From Nocardia huaxiensis (GTDB taxonomy: Bacteria; Actinomycetota; Actinomycetes; Mycobacteriales; Mycobacteriaceae), in the NCBI RefSeq assembly GCF_013744875.1, contig NZ_CP059399.1, positions 4,216,001 to 4,280,000 of the forward strand: DNA of 64,000 nucleotides, written 5' to 3'. Of this stretch, positions 1 to 8,270 are shown in pieces. A model generated the notes under the pieces. That model did not search any database. It was not told the DNA's origin and worked only from the letters and a program-made list of their open reading frames with translations. The first letter of the stretch is position 1. The number at the start of each line of letters is the position of its first letter. A program made the translations under genes and the position numbers.

Positions 1-238
1 CGCGCAGGGTGGACGCCGCACCCCGATCACCACCGGCTACCGGCCGCAGTTCTACCTGCGCACCGGTGACGTGGTGGGCGACGTGGTGCTGCCCGAGGGA
101 CGTGCGATGCCGGGGGACACCGTCGATATGACGGTGACGCTCGGCAGCCCGGTTCCGCTCGAGCCGGGCCTGGGCTTCGCCGTCCGCGAGGGCGGTCGCA
201 CGGTGGCCGCTGGCACGGTGCTCACGGTGGACGACTAG
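1..238 (+). CDS. EF-Tu-like protein, C-terminal end (partial)
   Basis: The frame is open from the window edge to TAG at 236-238. It encodes the last barrel of an elongation factor Tu: the motifs [20 protein letters not shown] and [16 protein letters not shown] match domain III of EF-Tu, the part that contacts aminoacyl-tRNA. The C-terminus (LTVDD) and the stretch [17 protein letters not shown] differ from the very conserved housekeeping EF-Tu (usual ending near GRVTKI), so I infer a divergent paralog rather than the main tuf gene. The N-terminal GTPase domain lies outside the window, so it cannot be told whether the gene is intact. A strong hairpin follows 15 bases after the stop. Confidence 0.8.
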   Translation, partial: AQGGRRTPITTGYRPQFYLRTGDVVGDVVLPEGRAMPGDTVDMTVTLGSPVPLEPGLGFAVREGGRTVAAGTVLTVDD

Positions 239-252
239 GCGCGCCGACAGGC

Positions 253-287
253 TTCCCTGCTCCGGGGTGATACTCCGGAGCAGGGAA
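253..287 (+). terminator. Hairpin terminator after EF-Tu-like gene
   Basis: A perfect 13-bp stem (TTCCCTGCTCCGG at 253-265 against CCGGAGCAGGGAA at 275-287) with a 9-base loop starts 15 bases after the stop of the EF-Tu-like gene. No T tract follows, which is common in high-GC actinobacteria. It probably separates that gene from the gene starting at 360. Confidence 0.65.
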
Positions 288-359
288 ACTTCCCCTGGTG
301 ACAGCCCTGATCCCGACCGCCCGTGCCCACCCCGCTCCCGAATAGGGGAGAATGCGGAC

Positions 360-836
360 GTGAGTGACGCAAGGGGCCCGGGCGAAAACAGATTCGACGC
401 GGTGGAACGGCTACGCCGAAAACTGGAAGGCACGAAGCCCTCCGACCCCACCACCCCCGACTCCGCCGACCGCGCCGCCAAAGTCACCCGCCTGCCCCGC
501 CGCCCCCGCCGCGTCACCGAAACCCCCGCCGAGCGCCCCCGCCGCACCTGGCACCCCGACAATGTCTCCGCCTACGACCCCGCCCCCACCCGCCCGGTCA
601 CCCGCGCCGAACTGCAACGCGAAACCGGCTGGTGGCAAGCCACCCCCGAAGCCCCCACACCCCCTTCGAACGACGCGCCCCGGCAGGAAGCCGACGTCAT
701 CGACTTCGGCTCCCTCCGCCGCAAACCGCCGGCCCCCGGCGACACCGCCCCCACCGGCTTCCGCCGCATAGCCAAACCCCGCCGAATCACCCCCACCACC
801 GACACCCCCGGCCCCGGGGACTCCGACCGCGCCTGA
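360..836 (+). CDS. Hypothetical Pro/Arg-rich disordered protein
   Basis: This is a 158-residue protein that I do not recognise. The GTG at 360 is chosen because GGGGAG lies nine bases upstream; the frame is open further upstream, but there it runs through the terminator hairpin. The sequence is dominated by Pro, Arg, Thr, Asp and Ala and has no hydrophobic segment, so it is probably intrinsically disordered and cytoplasmic. The N-terminal part (FDAVERLRRKLEG) could form a short amphipathic helix. Arg-rich patches recur (PRRPRR, FGSLRRKPP, AKPRRITP). The strong C bias at third positions supports coding. No function can be assigned. Confidence 0.55.
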   Translation: MSDARGPGENRFDAVERLRRKLEGTKPSDPTTPDSADRAAKVTRLPRRPRRVTETPAERPRRTWHPDNVSAYDPAPTRPVTRAELQRETGWWQATPEAPTPPSNDAPRQEADVIDFGSLRRKPPAPGDTAPTGFRRIAKPRRITPTTDTPGPGDSDRA

Positions 837-958
837 CTCGAATCGGGCAGCGCCAACCACCCGCACCCTGACGGTCGTCAGGTTACGGCGGGGCGGGGGT
901 GGGGGTGATCGTTGAACGCGTCAGCAGAAGCTACGTGGGCCGGAGGGCTGAGGCGGCT

Positions 959-1486
959 ATGAGCGTCAACGAAGAAGTGTTCGAGCGGGTGTGCGGGGAG
1001 ATCGGGCCGGTACTGGTGCGGTCGCTGGCTCGGCGGGTGGGGAATCGTTGTGACGCTGAGGATTTGGTGCAGACGGTGTTCGTGCGGGTGTGGGCGGCGG
1101 GGCCGGAGATCGATGACGATCTGGAACTGCGGAAGTACATGTGGCGGGCGGCGGGGAATCTTGTTGCGACGGTGGGGAAGCGGCGGGCTCGGGAGGGCTG
1201 GGTGGTCGCGCTGGGCGGGGAGGTGATCGCGGGGGTGGCGGATCCGGGGGCGGGCGGGTTCGACGAGCGGGTGGCGGCGCGGATCGTGGTGTGGGAGGCG
1301 TTGGGAGCGTTGCCGGCTCGTGAGCGGGAGGCAATCGACCTGCGGTGTCTGCGGGGGTTCACCTACGCTGAGACTGCGGCCGTGATGGGGCTGGCCACGG
1401 GGACCGTGAAGGGGTACGTGAGTTCGGCCAAGCAGCGGCTGCGGGCACGGCTGGCAGGAACGGAACAGGCGGGGGTGGCCGCGTGA
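959..1486 (+). CDS. ECF-type RNA polymerase sigma factor
   Basis: This is a 175-residue sigma-70 family protein of extracytoplasmic-function type. The region-2 segment is visible as CDAEDLVQTVFVRVWA, where the DAEDLVQ motif contacts core polymerase and the -10 element. Region 4 is visible as LGALPAREREAIDLRCLRGFTYAETA followed by the helix-turn-helix GLATGTVKGYVSSAKQRLRARL. The ATG at 959 has GGAGGG about 11 bases upstream; a GTG at 899 would add 20 residues but lacks a comparable site. The stop overlaps the next start (GTGA), so it is translationally coupled to the FHA protein. No anti-sigma factor with a recognisable zinc motif is adjacent; the FHA protein may link it to Ser/Thr kinase signalling (inference). 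Confidence 0.85.
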   Translation: MSVNEEVFERVCGEIGPVLVRSLARRVGNRCDAEDLVQTVFVRVWAAGPEIDDDLELRKYMWRAAGNLVATVGKRRAREGWVVALGGEVIAGVADPGAGGFDERVAARIVVWEALGALPAREREAIDLRCLRGFTYAETAAVMGLATGTVKGYVSSAKQRLRARLAGTEQAGVAA

Positions 1487-2226
1487 GGAATGCGAACGAT
1501 ACCTGGTCGGTGCTGGTGCATGTGCCCGCCGAAGAGGGCGGGGTGCGGCAGCCAGGATTGAATCTGTGGCCGGGAGAGGCCGTGACCTTCGGGCGGGGGG
1601 CCGCGGATCTGCGGGTGGACATCCGGTTGGATCGGCCCGCTGTCTCGCGATTGGCCGGGCGCATCGAAGCCGTCGACTTCTATTGGCTGCTCAGCAATTT
1701 GAGCACTCGGCCGAACGCGTCCTATGTGGTGCACAACGACGAAGGGCGGGGCGAGCACTTCACGATCCGGCCGGGGGAGCGATTGCCGGTGCCGTTCACC
1801 GCTTCCCGGGTGCAGTTGCTCGGCGGCGATTCGAAGGTGGTGGAGTTCAAGGTCTTCGCCATGCGGCGCGGCGCGGTGGCCCCGCCCGCCCTGCCGACCA
1901 CGACGCAGACGGTGGAACCGTTTCGCCCGCTGTCGGTGGATGCCAAGCACTTTCTGATTCTGGTGGCGCTGTGTGAACCGCGACTGGTGTACGGGTCGGC
2001 GGCCATCCCGTCGATTCCGGACCTGCTGCGGCGGGTGCAGCGGACGGCGGCGGGCCGGGATCTGGAGACCACGTCGGCGGTGAACTTCCATATCGAATAC
2101 CTCATCGACCGGCTCGGATTGCGCGGATACGAGGGGCTGGAGGATCGGCGGGCCGCGCTGATCAACCGGGCGCTGTGGTTCGGGATCGTGGGGGAGCAGC
2201 ACCTGGAACTGCTGGCGGAGGTGTGA
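1483..2226 (+). CDS. FHA-domain protein coupled to the sigma factor
   Basis: This is a 247-residue soluble protein. Residues about 8-100 look like a forkhead-associated domain, which binds phosphothreonine: there is a glycine-arginine turn (VTFGRG), a serine turn (PAVSRLAGRI) and an Asn-containing strand (NLSTRPNASYVV). The usual Ser-x-x-His is degenerate, since the His position reads AGR, so phosphopeptide binding is uncertain. The C-terminal half (PLSVDAKHFLILVALCEPRL through a helical end) resembles the helical region that follows FHA domains in other actinobacterial proteins with a linked sigma gene. The GTG start overlaps the sigma stop by four bases. The pair probably forms one regulatory unit. 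Confidence 0.75.
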   Translation: MRNANDTWSVLVHVPAEEGGVRQPGLNLWPGEAVTFGRGAADLRVDIRLDRPAVSRLAGRIEAVDFYWLLSNLSTRPNASYVVHNDEGRGEHFTIRPGERLPVPFTASRVQLLGGDSKVVEFKVFAMRRGAVAPPALPTTTQTVEPFRPLSVDAKHFLILVALCEPRLVYGSAAIPSIPDLLRRVQRTAAGRDLETTSAVNFHIEYLIDRLGLRGYEGLEDRRAALINRALWFGIVGEQHLELLAEV

Positions 2227-2228
2227 GT

Positions 2229-2303
2229 ATGCCGGGCACGGTCACGTCGGTGGCGACGACGGGTCCGGCCGCGGAGCGACGCGCCTTCCGCAACGCTTCA
2301 TAG
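2229..2303 (+). CDS. Possible 24-codon ORF after FHA gene
   Basis: ATG lies two bases after the FHA stop and the frame runs to TAG at 2301-2303. The peptide (MPGTVTSVATTG then AERRAFRNAS) has no hydrophobic stretch and matches nothing I recognise. It could be a short coupled peptide or the remnant of a longer third gene. The coding evidence is weak. Confidence 0.2.
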   Translation: MPGTVTSVATTGPAAERRAFRNAS

Positions 2304-2340
2304 CGCCGGAATTGCGCGGTAGGTCGCATATGGTGACCGC

Positions 2341-3306
2341 ATGACCTCCCGTTGCCAAAAGTTAGCTGTAGCGCTGGGTGTGGCCGTGCTCGCGGCGACC
2401 GGCTGCTCCGACTCCACCGGCGACTCGGGCAAATTCGAGGTGGGGGTGCTGGTCGTCACCATGTTCGACCCCGAACACGAGGTCTGGCTGAAGAACGAGG
2501 ACCTGTCCGTCAAGGTCGACGTGCCGGGCGCGTTCGCACCCGTGCAGTGCAATCGGGACCGCCTGTGCGTGGCCGAAACCGGCCAGGGCAAAGCCAATGC
2601 CGCCACCACCATGATGGCCATCCTCGGCAGCGACGAACTCGACCTGTCCAAAGCCTGGTTCCTCACCGCCGGCATCGCGGGCACCCCACCCGACCAGGGC
2701 ACCCTCGGCGGAGCCGCGTGGGCCCGCTGGATCGTCGACTTCGACCTGGGCAATCACCTCGACCCCGCCGAAGCCCCCGGCGTGCCCTTCGGCTTCCGCC
2801 CGGTCGAGGACTACAACACCGCCGCCTACCACCTCGACGAGGGCCTGGTCGACCGCGCCTACGCCCTCAGTCGCGACCTGAAACTGGCCGACAGCCCCGA
2901 GGCCGCCGCCGAACGCGCCATGTACCCCGGCCAGCAGGGCCGCACCCCCGCAGTCACCAAGTGCGACACCATGACCGGCGACGACTTCTTCTCCGGCAAG
3001 CAGCTTTCCGACACCGCCCGCTACATCATGGAGGTCCGCACCAAGGGCCAGGGCGTGTACTGCAGCACCCAGATGGAGGACAACGCCACCGCCACCGCCC
3101 TCAACGCCCACGGCTACCTCAACCGCTACCTGTCGCTGCGCACCCTCAGCAATTTCGATCAGCCGTATCCGGGCCAGTCGGTGATCGACCACCTCGATCA
3201 CTCCACGGCCGGTTTCCAGCTGGCGCTCGACAACCAGTACACCCTGGGCAAGGAGGTGGCCATGGATCTGCTGAAGAACCCGCCCGAGAACGGATCTGGC
3301 CGCTGA
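2341..3306 (+). CDS. NUP-family (purine nucleoside permease-like) lipoprotein
   Basis: This is a 321-residue exported protein. The N-terminus has a signal peptide ending in a lipobox (LAATGC, Cys22), so it should be a membrane-anchored lipoprotein. The body matches the NUP family named after a fungal purine nucleoside permease: FEVGVLVVTMFDPEHEVWL at the start, ETGQGKANAATTMMAI, WFLTAGIAGTPPDQGTLG, and the C-terminal RTLSNFDQPYPGQS. The fold is related to nucleoside phosphorylases, so despite the name an extracytoplasmic nucleoside-binding or cleaving role is possible. It stands alone; the next gene starts 40 bases downstream. Family assignment is firm; the function is not. Confidence 0.8.
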   Translation: MTSRCQKLAVALGVAVLAATGCSDSTGDSGKFEVGVLVVTMFDPEHEVWLKNEDLSVKVDVPGAFAPVQCNRDRLCVAETGQGKANAATTMMAILGSDELDLSKAWFLTAGIAGTPPDQGTLGGAAWARWIVDFDLGNHLDPAEAPGVPFGFRPVEDYNTAAYHLDEGLVDRAYALSRDLKLADSPEAAAERAMYPGQQGRTPAVTKCDTMTGDDFFSGKQLSDTARYIMEVRTKGQGVYCSTQMEDNATATALNAHGYLNRYLSLRTLSNFDQPYPGQSVIDHLDHSTAGFQLALDNQYTLGKEVAMDLLKNPPENGSGR

Positions 3307-3346
3307 TCTCTGGTCCGCACCCGCGGGCATCGCGGACCATGAACAC

Positions 3347-4507
3347 ATGGAACGCAGGCATTACGACGCCGATCACCTGGCCTTCGCGGAACTGGCGCGC
3401 GGCTTCGCGCGCAAAGAGGTCGCGCCGCAGTACTTGGAATGGGAGGCGGCGGGCATTGTGCCGCGCCGGGTATTCGAGCGCGCAGGGGAATTGGGGCTGC
3501 TCGGCTTCGCGGTGCCGCAACAGTACGGGGGTTCGGGGACCGCGGACTTCCGGTTCAATCAGATTCTCATCGAGGAGTTCATGGCGGCCGACTGCGCCGG
3601 CGTCGGCCTGAACTTCGCGCTGCACAACGATATTTGCACCCCGTACCTGGTGAACCTGACCACCGAGGAACAGCGGGAGCGCTGGCTGCCCGGCTTCGTG
3701 GCGGGCACGCTCATCGCCGCCATCGGCATGACCGAACCCGGGGCCGGCTCGGATGTGGCCGGATTGCGCACGGCCGCAGTGGATATGGGCGACCACTATG
3801 TGGTGAACGGCGCAAAGACGTTCATTACCAATGGCATCAACGCCGATCTGGTGATCGCGGCCGTGCGCACCTCACCCGAGCGGCATCGCGGCCTCACGCT
3901 GCTGGTGATCGAGCGCGGCATGGCGGGCTTCGAACGCGGCCGCAACCTGGACAAGCTGGGCCTGCACTCCCAGGACACCGCGGAGCTGAGCTTCACCGAT
4001 GTCGTTGTCCCCAAGGCGAATACGCTCGGCGAGCCTGGACGCGGCTTCGAATACCTGATGGGCAATCTGCCGCAGGAACGCATGCAGATCGCCGTGGCCT
4101 GCCTGGCCCGCGCCCGCACCGGTCTGCACGCGACCATCGAATACGTCGGCAGCAGACAGGCCTTCGGTCAGTCCATCGGCTCCTTCCAGAACACCAAGTT
4201 CACCCTCGCCGATGTGGCGACGGAAGTCGCTGTGGCGGAAGCCTTCATCGACAAGTGCGTCATCGAGCTGAATGCCGGACGGCTCACCCCCGCCGATGCC
4301 GCCAAGGCGAAACTGTGGGCCTCGGAAATGGAATTCCGCTGCCTGGACCGCTGTCAGCAGCTTTTCGGCGGCTACGGCTACATGCGCGAATACCCGATCG
4401 CCCGCGCCGCCGCCGACGCCCGGGTCACTCGCGTGTACGGCGGCACCTCGGAGATCATGCGCGAAATCATCGGCAGGGACCTGAAACTCACGCAGCGGCT
4501 CACTTGA
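3347..4507 (+). CDS. Acyl-CoA dehydrogenase
   Basis: This is a 386-residue flavoprotein of the acyl-CoA dehydrogenase family, close to the usual length, catalysing alpha,beta-dehydrogenation of an acyl-CoA with FAD. Signature segments are IAAIGMTEPGAGSDVAGL (FAD/substrate loop), NGAKTFITNG, and CQQLFGGYGYMREYPI followed by RVYGGTSEIMREIIGRDL. At the C-terminal position where medium- and short-chain enzymes carry the catalytic Glu this protein has Gly (YGGTS). The Glu in NLPQERMQIA (Glu244) matches the base position of long-chain and isovaleryl-type enzymes. The stop overlaps the convergent Mam gene by eight bases. The substrate cannot be read from sequence. Confidence 0.93.
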   Translation: MERRHYDADHLAFAELARGFARKEVAPQYLEWEAAGIVPRRVFERAGELGLLGFAVPQQYGGSGTADFRFNQILIEEFMAADCAGVGLNFALHNDICTPYLVNLTTEEQRERWLPGFVAGTLIAAIGMTEPGAGSDVAGLRTAAVDMGDHYVVNGAKTFITNGINADLVIAAVRTSPERHRGLTLLVIERGMAGFERGRNLDKLGLHSQDTAELSFTDVVVPKANTLGEPGRGFEYLMGNLPQERMQIAVACLARARTGLHATIEYVGSRQAFGQSIGSFQNTKFTLADVATEVAVAEAFIDKCVIELNAGRLTPADAAKAKLWASEMEFRCLDRCQQLFGGYGYMREYPIARAAADARVTRVYGGTSEIMREIIGRDLKLTQRLT

Positions 4508-5126
4508 GCGGCAGCGCACCGTCCATGCCGCCCACATCGGTGATCTTCCAGTCGGCATTGCGGTCCACGGTCACGCTGTAGGTGACCGTGGTCTGCCCGC
4601 CCTCCGGATTCTGCGCATTGGTGGAGGTGACATTGACGAAGACGTTCACCTTGTACACCCCATCGGTCTCCGACACCACCTTCGCCGAGATCGGGCTCGC
4701 GGTGGACGACCACTTCAGCGGGTCCAGGATCTGCTGCAGGCTGGACGCGGTGGAATCGAACTTATTGGCAAGCGCGGGAGCGGTATTGGCCTTCAACCGG
4801 CCCACCCAGGAGGCGAAGTCGGCATAGTTGACCGTGGCCGCGCCGACCGCGTAATCACTGGCCACCTGTTCGGCATGCAGATGGTCGGCGGCCAGGGCGT
4901 CGCGGTCGGAGATCTCACCGCGCGCGTTCAGCAGCAGCACACCGAGCACAATGGCGATGACGGTCACCGCCGCCAGCGCCACCGACCAGGCGAGGGTCGA
5001 CACCGGAATCGACACGGTGCGGGTGGCCGGAGCGGCAGCGGCGCTACCGGATCGGTTGGGCGTGCCGGATTCGGCGGCCGTGCCGGAATCCTCGGCGTCG
5101 CTGGACTTTTCGAGATCTACCTGCAT
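4500..5126 (-). CDS. Mce-associated membrane protein (Mam)
   Basis: This is a 208-residue protein and the last gene of the mce operon, 19 bases after mceF. Residues 1-38 form a cytoplasmic Ala/Ser/Asp-rich tail. One membrane segment follows (about 45-68, STLAWSVALAAVTVIAIVLGVLLL), then an exported domain with alternating strands ending TVDRNADWKITDVGGMDGALPL, the typical NTF2-like Mam pattern. Mam proteins are known from mycobacterial mce loci, where they stabilise the Mce complex. Only one Mam gene is present here, whereas many mce operons have two or more. Confidence 0.85.
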   Translation of the reverse strand: MQVDLEKSSDAEDSGTAAESGTPNRSGSAAAAPATRTVSIPVSTLAWSVALAAVTVIAIVLGVLLLNARGEISDRDALAADHLHAEQVASDYAVGAATVNYADFASWVGRLKANTAPALANKFDSTASSLQQILDPLKWSSTASPISAKVVSETDGVYKVNVFVNVTSTNAQNPEGGQTTVTYSVTVDRNADWKITDVGGMDGALPLK

Positions 5127-5145
5127 GGTGCCTCCGTCTGGTCGG

Positions 5146-6120
5146 CTATTTGACGGTGATCTGCATGCGCAGCGTGCCGTCGGGAGTCGTGGCGTTCAGC
5201 GCCTGGGAAATGAGGCTGCTCAGATCCAGCCGCCCCACCAGCGGCGGCACCAGATCCAGCACCGGTTGCAAGACCGGAATCAGCGGCGACAGTTCGGGTC
5301 CCATGGCATCGATGCGCGCGGTGACCTCCCGCAGCATGGGCACGAGACCGAGCTCCCCGCCCGGGTCGTCCATCAGGAACGAGTCCGGCACATTCCCCGC
5401 CCGGATGACCCGTGCGATGGAGGCCGCCACATCCACCACCCGCGGCCCGAAGCTGGCCCACGGTACGGCGGCATCGCTCAACGCCGGCCCGGCCCACCAC
5501 ATGTCGGTGGCATTGGCCTGCAGCGCGATCAGCATCTGCCGGATGACATCGGTGCGTGACAGCAGCGTCGCCGCCAGCAGATCCGTGGACCGCGACAGCT
5601 GCGGAACCACCGTCTCGGTTCCCGCCAGCGCCGCGCTGAAGGTATCGACGATCGAGGCCAGCGCTTCGGGATCCAGCTGCTTCAACAGCTCGGTGGTGGT
5701 CCGCGCGATATCCGGAATCGACACCGGCGCACTGATTTTCGTGGCCTGCACGGTCTGCCCGTCGCGCAGGTACGGTCCCTCGCCGGACGGCGGCTCGAAC
5801 TCCAGATACGCCTCCCCGAGCCCGGACAGCCCCTCGATGCGCACCGCGCTGGCGGTGGGGATCGCATACTTCTCCGACACCCGGAACCGCACCCGCACCC
5901 CGGCCGGCACATGCTCCACCTCGGTGATCTGCCCGACCTCCACCCCGGACAGCAGCACCTTCGAACGCGGCAGCAGCCCACCGGACTCCGGCACCAGCAT
6001 GGTGGCGGTGATCTCGTCCCGGAACCAATTCACCCGGACGACGCCGAAGGCCAGATACGCGCTCCCGACGATCAGGATGGCGAGGATACCGGCCAGCGAC
6101 AGCAGGGTATTCGGCCTCAT
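5146..6120 (-). CDS. mceF: MCE-family protein MceF
   Basis: This is a 324-residue sixth Mce subunit. There is a single N-terminal membrane anchor (LLSLAGILAILIVGSAYLAFG), then the MCE domain with the usual pattern SGGLLPRSKVLLSGVEVGQITEV. A long helical C-terminal part ends LIPVLQPVLDLVPPLVGRLDLSSLISQALN. Mce subunits form a hexameric periplasm-spanning tube for lipid transport. ATG at 6120 is used because it overlaps the mceE stop (ATGA); the frame extends upstream only as a shadow of mceE. The letter F is assigned by position in the operon. Confidence 0.9.
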   Translation of the reverse strand: MRPNTLLSLAGILAILIVGSAYLAFGVVRVNWFRDEITATMLVPESGGLLPRSKVLLSGVEVGQITEVEHVPAGVRVRFRVSEKYAIPTASAVRIEGLSGLGEAYLEFEPPSGEGPYLRDGQTVQATKISAPVSIPDIARTTTELLKQLDPEALASIVDTFSAALAGTETVVPQLSRSTDLLAATLLSRTDVIRQMLIALQANATDMWWAGPALSDAAVPWASFGPRVVDVAASIARVIRAGNVPDSFLMDDPGGELGLVPMLREVTARIDAMGPELSPLIPVLQPVLDLVPPLVGRLDLSSLISQALNATTPDGTLRMQITVK

Positions 6121-7172
6121 CGGACCACTCCGATCATGCGCAGCGCCCGCACGATGGCGTCGACCTGCTCCTCGCGGGAGACCGGTGTCGCCGCACCCAC
6201 GGTCACCGCGGTGACATTGAACTTCATGCCGCGCTCCGCGAACGGAATTATCTTGTCCCGCAACAGCGCGACCAGGCGGTTCAGATTCGACGGCGCGTCC
6301 AGATCCAGGGGGTTCGCCGCGAACAGTAGGGGCACGAACGCTTTCGCGGCACCATCGGTGGCCCACAGGAGCGGCGACGCCCATTCGATGGAACGTCCGA
6401 TCTTGCCGAGCGACCCGACGATCCCGAGCGTGTACACCAGCGACTGCACATCGGCCGGAATATCGCGTGCGCCCTGCTCACTCAGCAGGGTCGCGAGCTC
6501 GGACGGGTTGGCGAGCACGGCCTGCATATCGGTCTGGAAGGCGGCGAGGAAGCGATCCACGATCTCGAGATTGGCCGCCAGATCCTCCACATCGGCGCCG
6601 AGCTGGTTCACGATGCGCGCGGTCTCCGAAGGCTGCGCGGGCAGCACCCCGTTGGCCTGGTTGATGATCTCCTGAATCCGTTGCGGCGCACCACCGCCGA
6701 CGAAGGTGGACAGCCCGGCGAGCAGATCCTCCACCTGGAGTGCGGGTTTCGTCTGCGCCAGCGGAATGACCCCGCCCGGCGGAATGGTGCTGCCGAAATC
6801 CCCGGCGGGCGTGGTGAGTCCGATGAACACATCACCGAGCAGCGTGTTCTGCCGCAACTGCGCGGTGGTGGTGACCGGCAGCCGCACCGATTCGGAGATC
6901 TCCAGCACCGCGTCGATGCGCCCGGCTCCGGATGACGAAGGATCCACCACCCGAACCGATTTCAAGCTGCCGACCTTCGCGCCATTGGCGACCACCTTGG
7001 CCTGGGCGGGCAGGTTCAGCGCATTGGTGAACTCGACATGGATGTCATAGGTGGGCCCGGACACCGTCGCCCCGGGCACCGGCACGGACGCCGGATTGAA
7101 CCCGCATGCCGCGGGCAGCGCCGCCGCGAACGCCACGACCAGCACCCGCCCCGCGCGGCCCGTGAATCTCAT
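6117..7172 (-). CDS. mceE: MCE-family lipoprotein MceE
   Basis: This is a 351-residue subunit with a lipoprotein signal peptide (VVAFAAALPAACGFNP, lipobox Cys at residue 23), as expected for the E position (LprK-like) of mce operons. The MCE domain follows (YDIHVEFTNALNLPAQAKVVANG and the RVV/LEI strands), then a helical region. The start at 7172 overlaps the mceD stop and the stop overlaps the mceF start, both ATGA, showing tight coupling. The lipid anchor should hold this subunit on the outer face of the plasma membrane within the heterohexamer. Confidence 0.92.
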   Translation of the reverse strand: MRFTGRAGRVLVVAFAAALPAACGFNPASVPVPGATVSGPTYDIHVEFTNALNLPAQAKVVANGAKVGSLKSVRVVDPSSSGAGRIDAVLEISESVRLPVTTTAQLRQNTLLGDVFIGLTTPAGDFGSTIPPGGVIPLAQTKPALQVEDLLAGLSTFVGGGAPQRIQEIINQANGVLPAQPSETARIVNQLGADVEDLAANLEIVDRFLAAFQTDMQAVLANPSELATLLSEQGARDIPADVQSLVYTLGIVGSLGKIGRSIEWASPLLWATDGAAKAFVPLLFAANPLDLDAPSNLNRLVALLRDKIIPFAERGMKFNVTAVTVGAATPVSREEQVDAIVRALRMIGVVR

Positions 7173-8269
7173 TGCGCACCTGCCAATCCGAGGACGAGCG
7201 GAACCAGGTCCACCGTTGCCAGCCCGCCGTCGGCGTTCCGGCATCGCCCCGGCGCCGCGATGTTCACCACCGTGCACACCTGATCGGCGATCTCCTGCGG
7301 CAGCGCGACCTTCGGCCCCGCATAGGTGATTCGCGCCTGCCCGGTCGCCGGATCGAGCAGTTCCTCGAAGGCGGTGACGATCGGCGGAATCATCTCGATC
7401 AATTGCTTCAGCGTGCCGATATTCGCCGACACCAGCGCGAGTTTCGGAATGAGCGCATCGAGCCCATTGAGAATCGAGCGCCCGTACTTGTGCGAGATCC
7501 GGTCGAACCAGGGCAGGATGACCAGCAGCGAATCCACGATCTGCACGGTGCGATCCCACATCTGATTGACGAAGTCGAACCCCTCACCGGCCTGGGTCAA
7601 GGCGAGCTTGATGTCGCCCCAGTTGTAGGCCACGCTCTGCGCGATCGAGCTGAACGCGTCGATGAGCTCCCCGAGATTCACGATCCCGGCATCGGGTTGC
7701 TTCAGTGCGCGGGCCAGATCCTTGATGAGGTCATTGAGCCGCTGCCCGGTGCCCACGGTCGCCTGATCGAACACCACCACGCTATTGCGCAGCCGCTCCT
7801 GTTCGGCCGGATCGCCGTGGCCGGTGAGTTCTTCGGCGAGGGTGGAGAAGGCTTCCAGGGTCTGGCTGATGCTCTTGGGCGTGAAGGTCTTGGTGATACA
7901 GCTGTTCCGGTCCCACTGGGTTCCGGAGTCGTTGTCGCCCAGCACTTCCAGATCCCGGTCGGCGAGAATGGTGTCCGAGACCGTGGTGGCGGTGACCTCC
8001 CCGCGCAGCGGATACTCGGCCTGCACCTCGAATTCGACTCGCACCTTGCCGTTTTCGGGTGTGACGCTATCGACCGTCCCGACGGGCAGCCCGAGCATGG
8101 TGACATCGTTGCCCGGATACAGGCCGATGGAATCGGGCATGATCGCGCAGTATCCGAGGGTCTTCTTCGCCGGATCGAACGCGATCACATAGGCGGCGAG
8201 CGCGACCAGCGCCACCGCGAGCACCCCCATCATGGTGATGAAACCCTGTGATCCGAGAAAGCGTTTCAT
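7169..8269 (-). CDS. mceD: MCE-family protein MceD
   Basis: This is a 366-residue subunit. The N-terminal anchor (FITMMGVLAVALVALAAYVIAF) is followed by the MCE domain (SIGLYPGNDVTMLGLPVGTVDSV) and the long helical/needle region. Four cysteines are notable (GYCAIMP, NSCITKTF, QVCTVVN, GRCRNADGG), possibly forming disulfides in the exported part. The gene begins one base after the mceC stop (TGA at 8271-8273 on minus) and overlaps mceE by ATGA. It is part of the predicted heterohexamer. Confidence 0.9.
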   Translation of the reverse strand: MKRFLGSQGFITMMGVLAVALVALAAYVIAFDPAKKTLGYCAIMPDSIGLYPGNDVTMLGLPVGTVDSVTPENGKVRVEFEVQAEYPLRGEVTATTVSDTILADRDLEVLGDNDSGTQWDRNSCITKTFTPKSISQTLEAFSTLAEELTGHGDPAEQERLRNSVVVFDQATVGTGQRLNDLIKDLARALKQPDAGIVNLGELIDAFSSIAQSVAYNWGDIKLALTQAGEGFDFVNQMWDRTVQIVDSLLVILPWFDRISHKYGRSILNGLDALIPKLALVSANIGTLKQLIEMIPPIVTAFEELLDPATGQARITYAGPKVALPQEIADQVCTVVNIAAPGRCRNADGGLATVDLVPLVLGLAGAQ

Positions 8270-8270
8270 C

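Noticed and set aside
5150..6214. Plus-strand open frames across the mce operon
   Set aside because: They mirror the minus-strand mce genes and have Ser/Arg/Pro-rich translations without motifs or ribosome sites.
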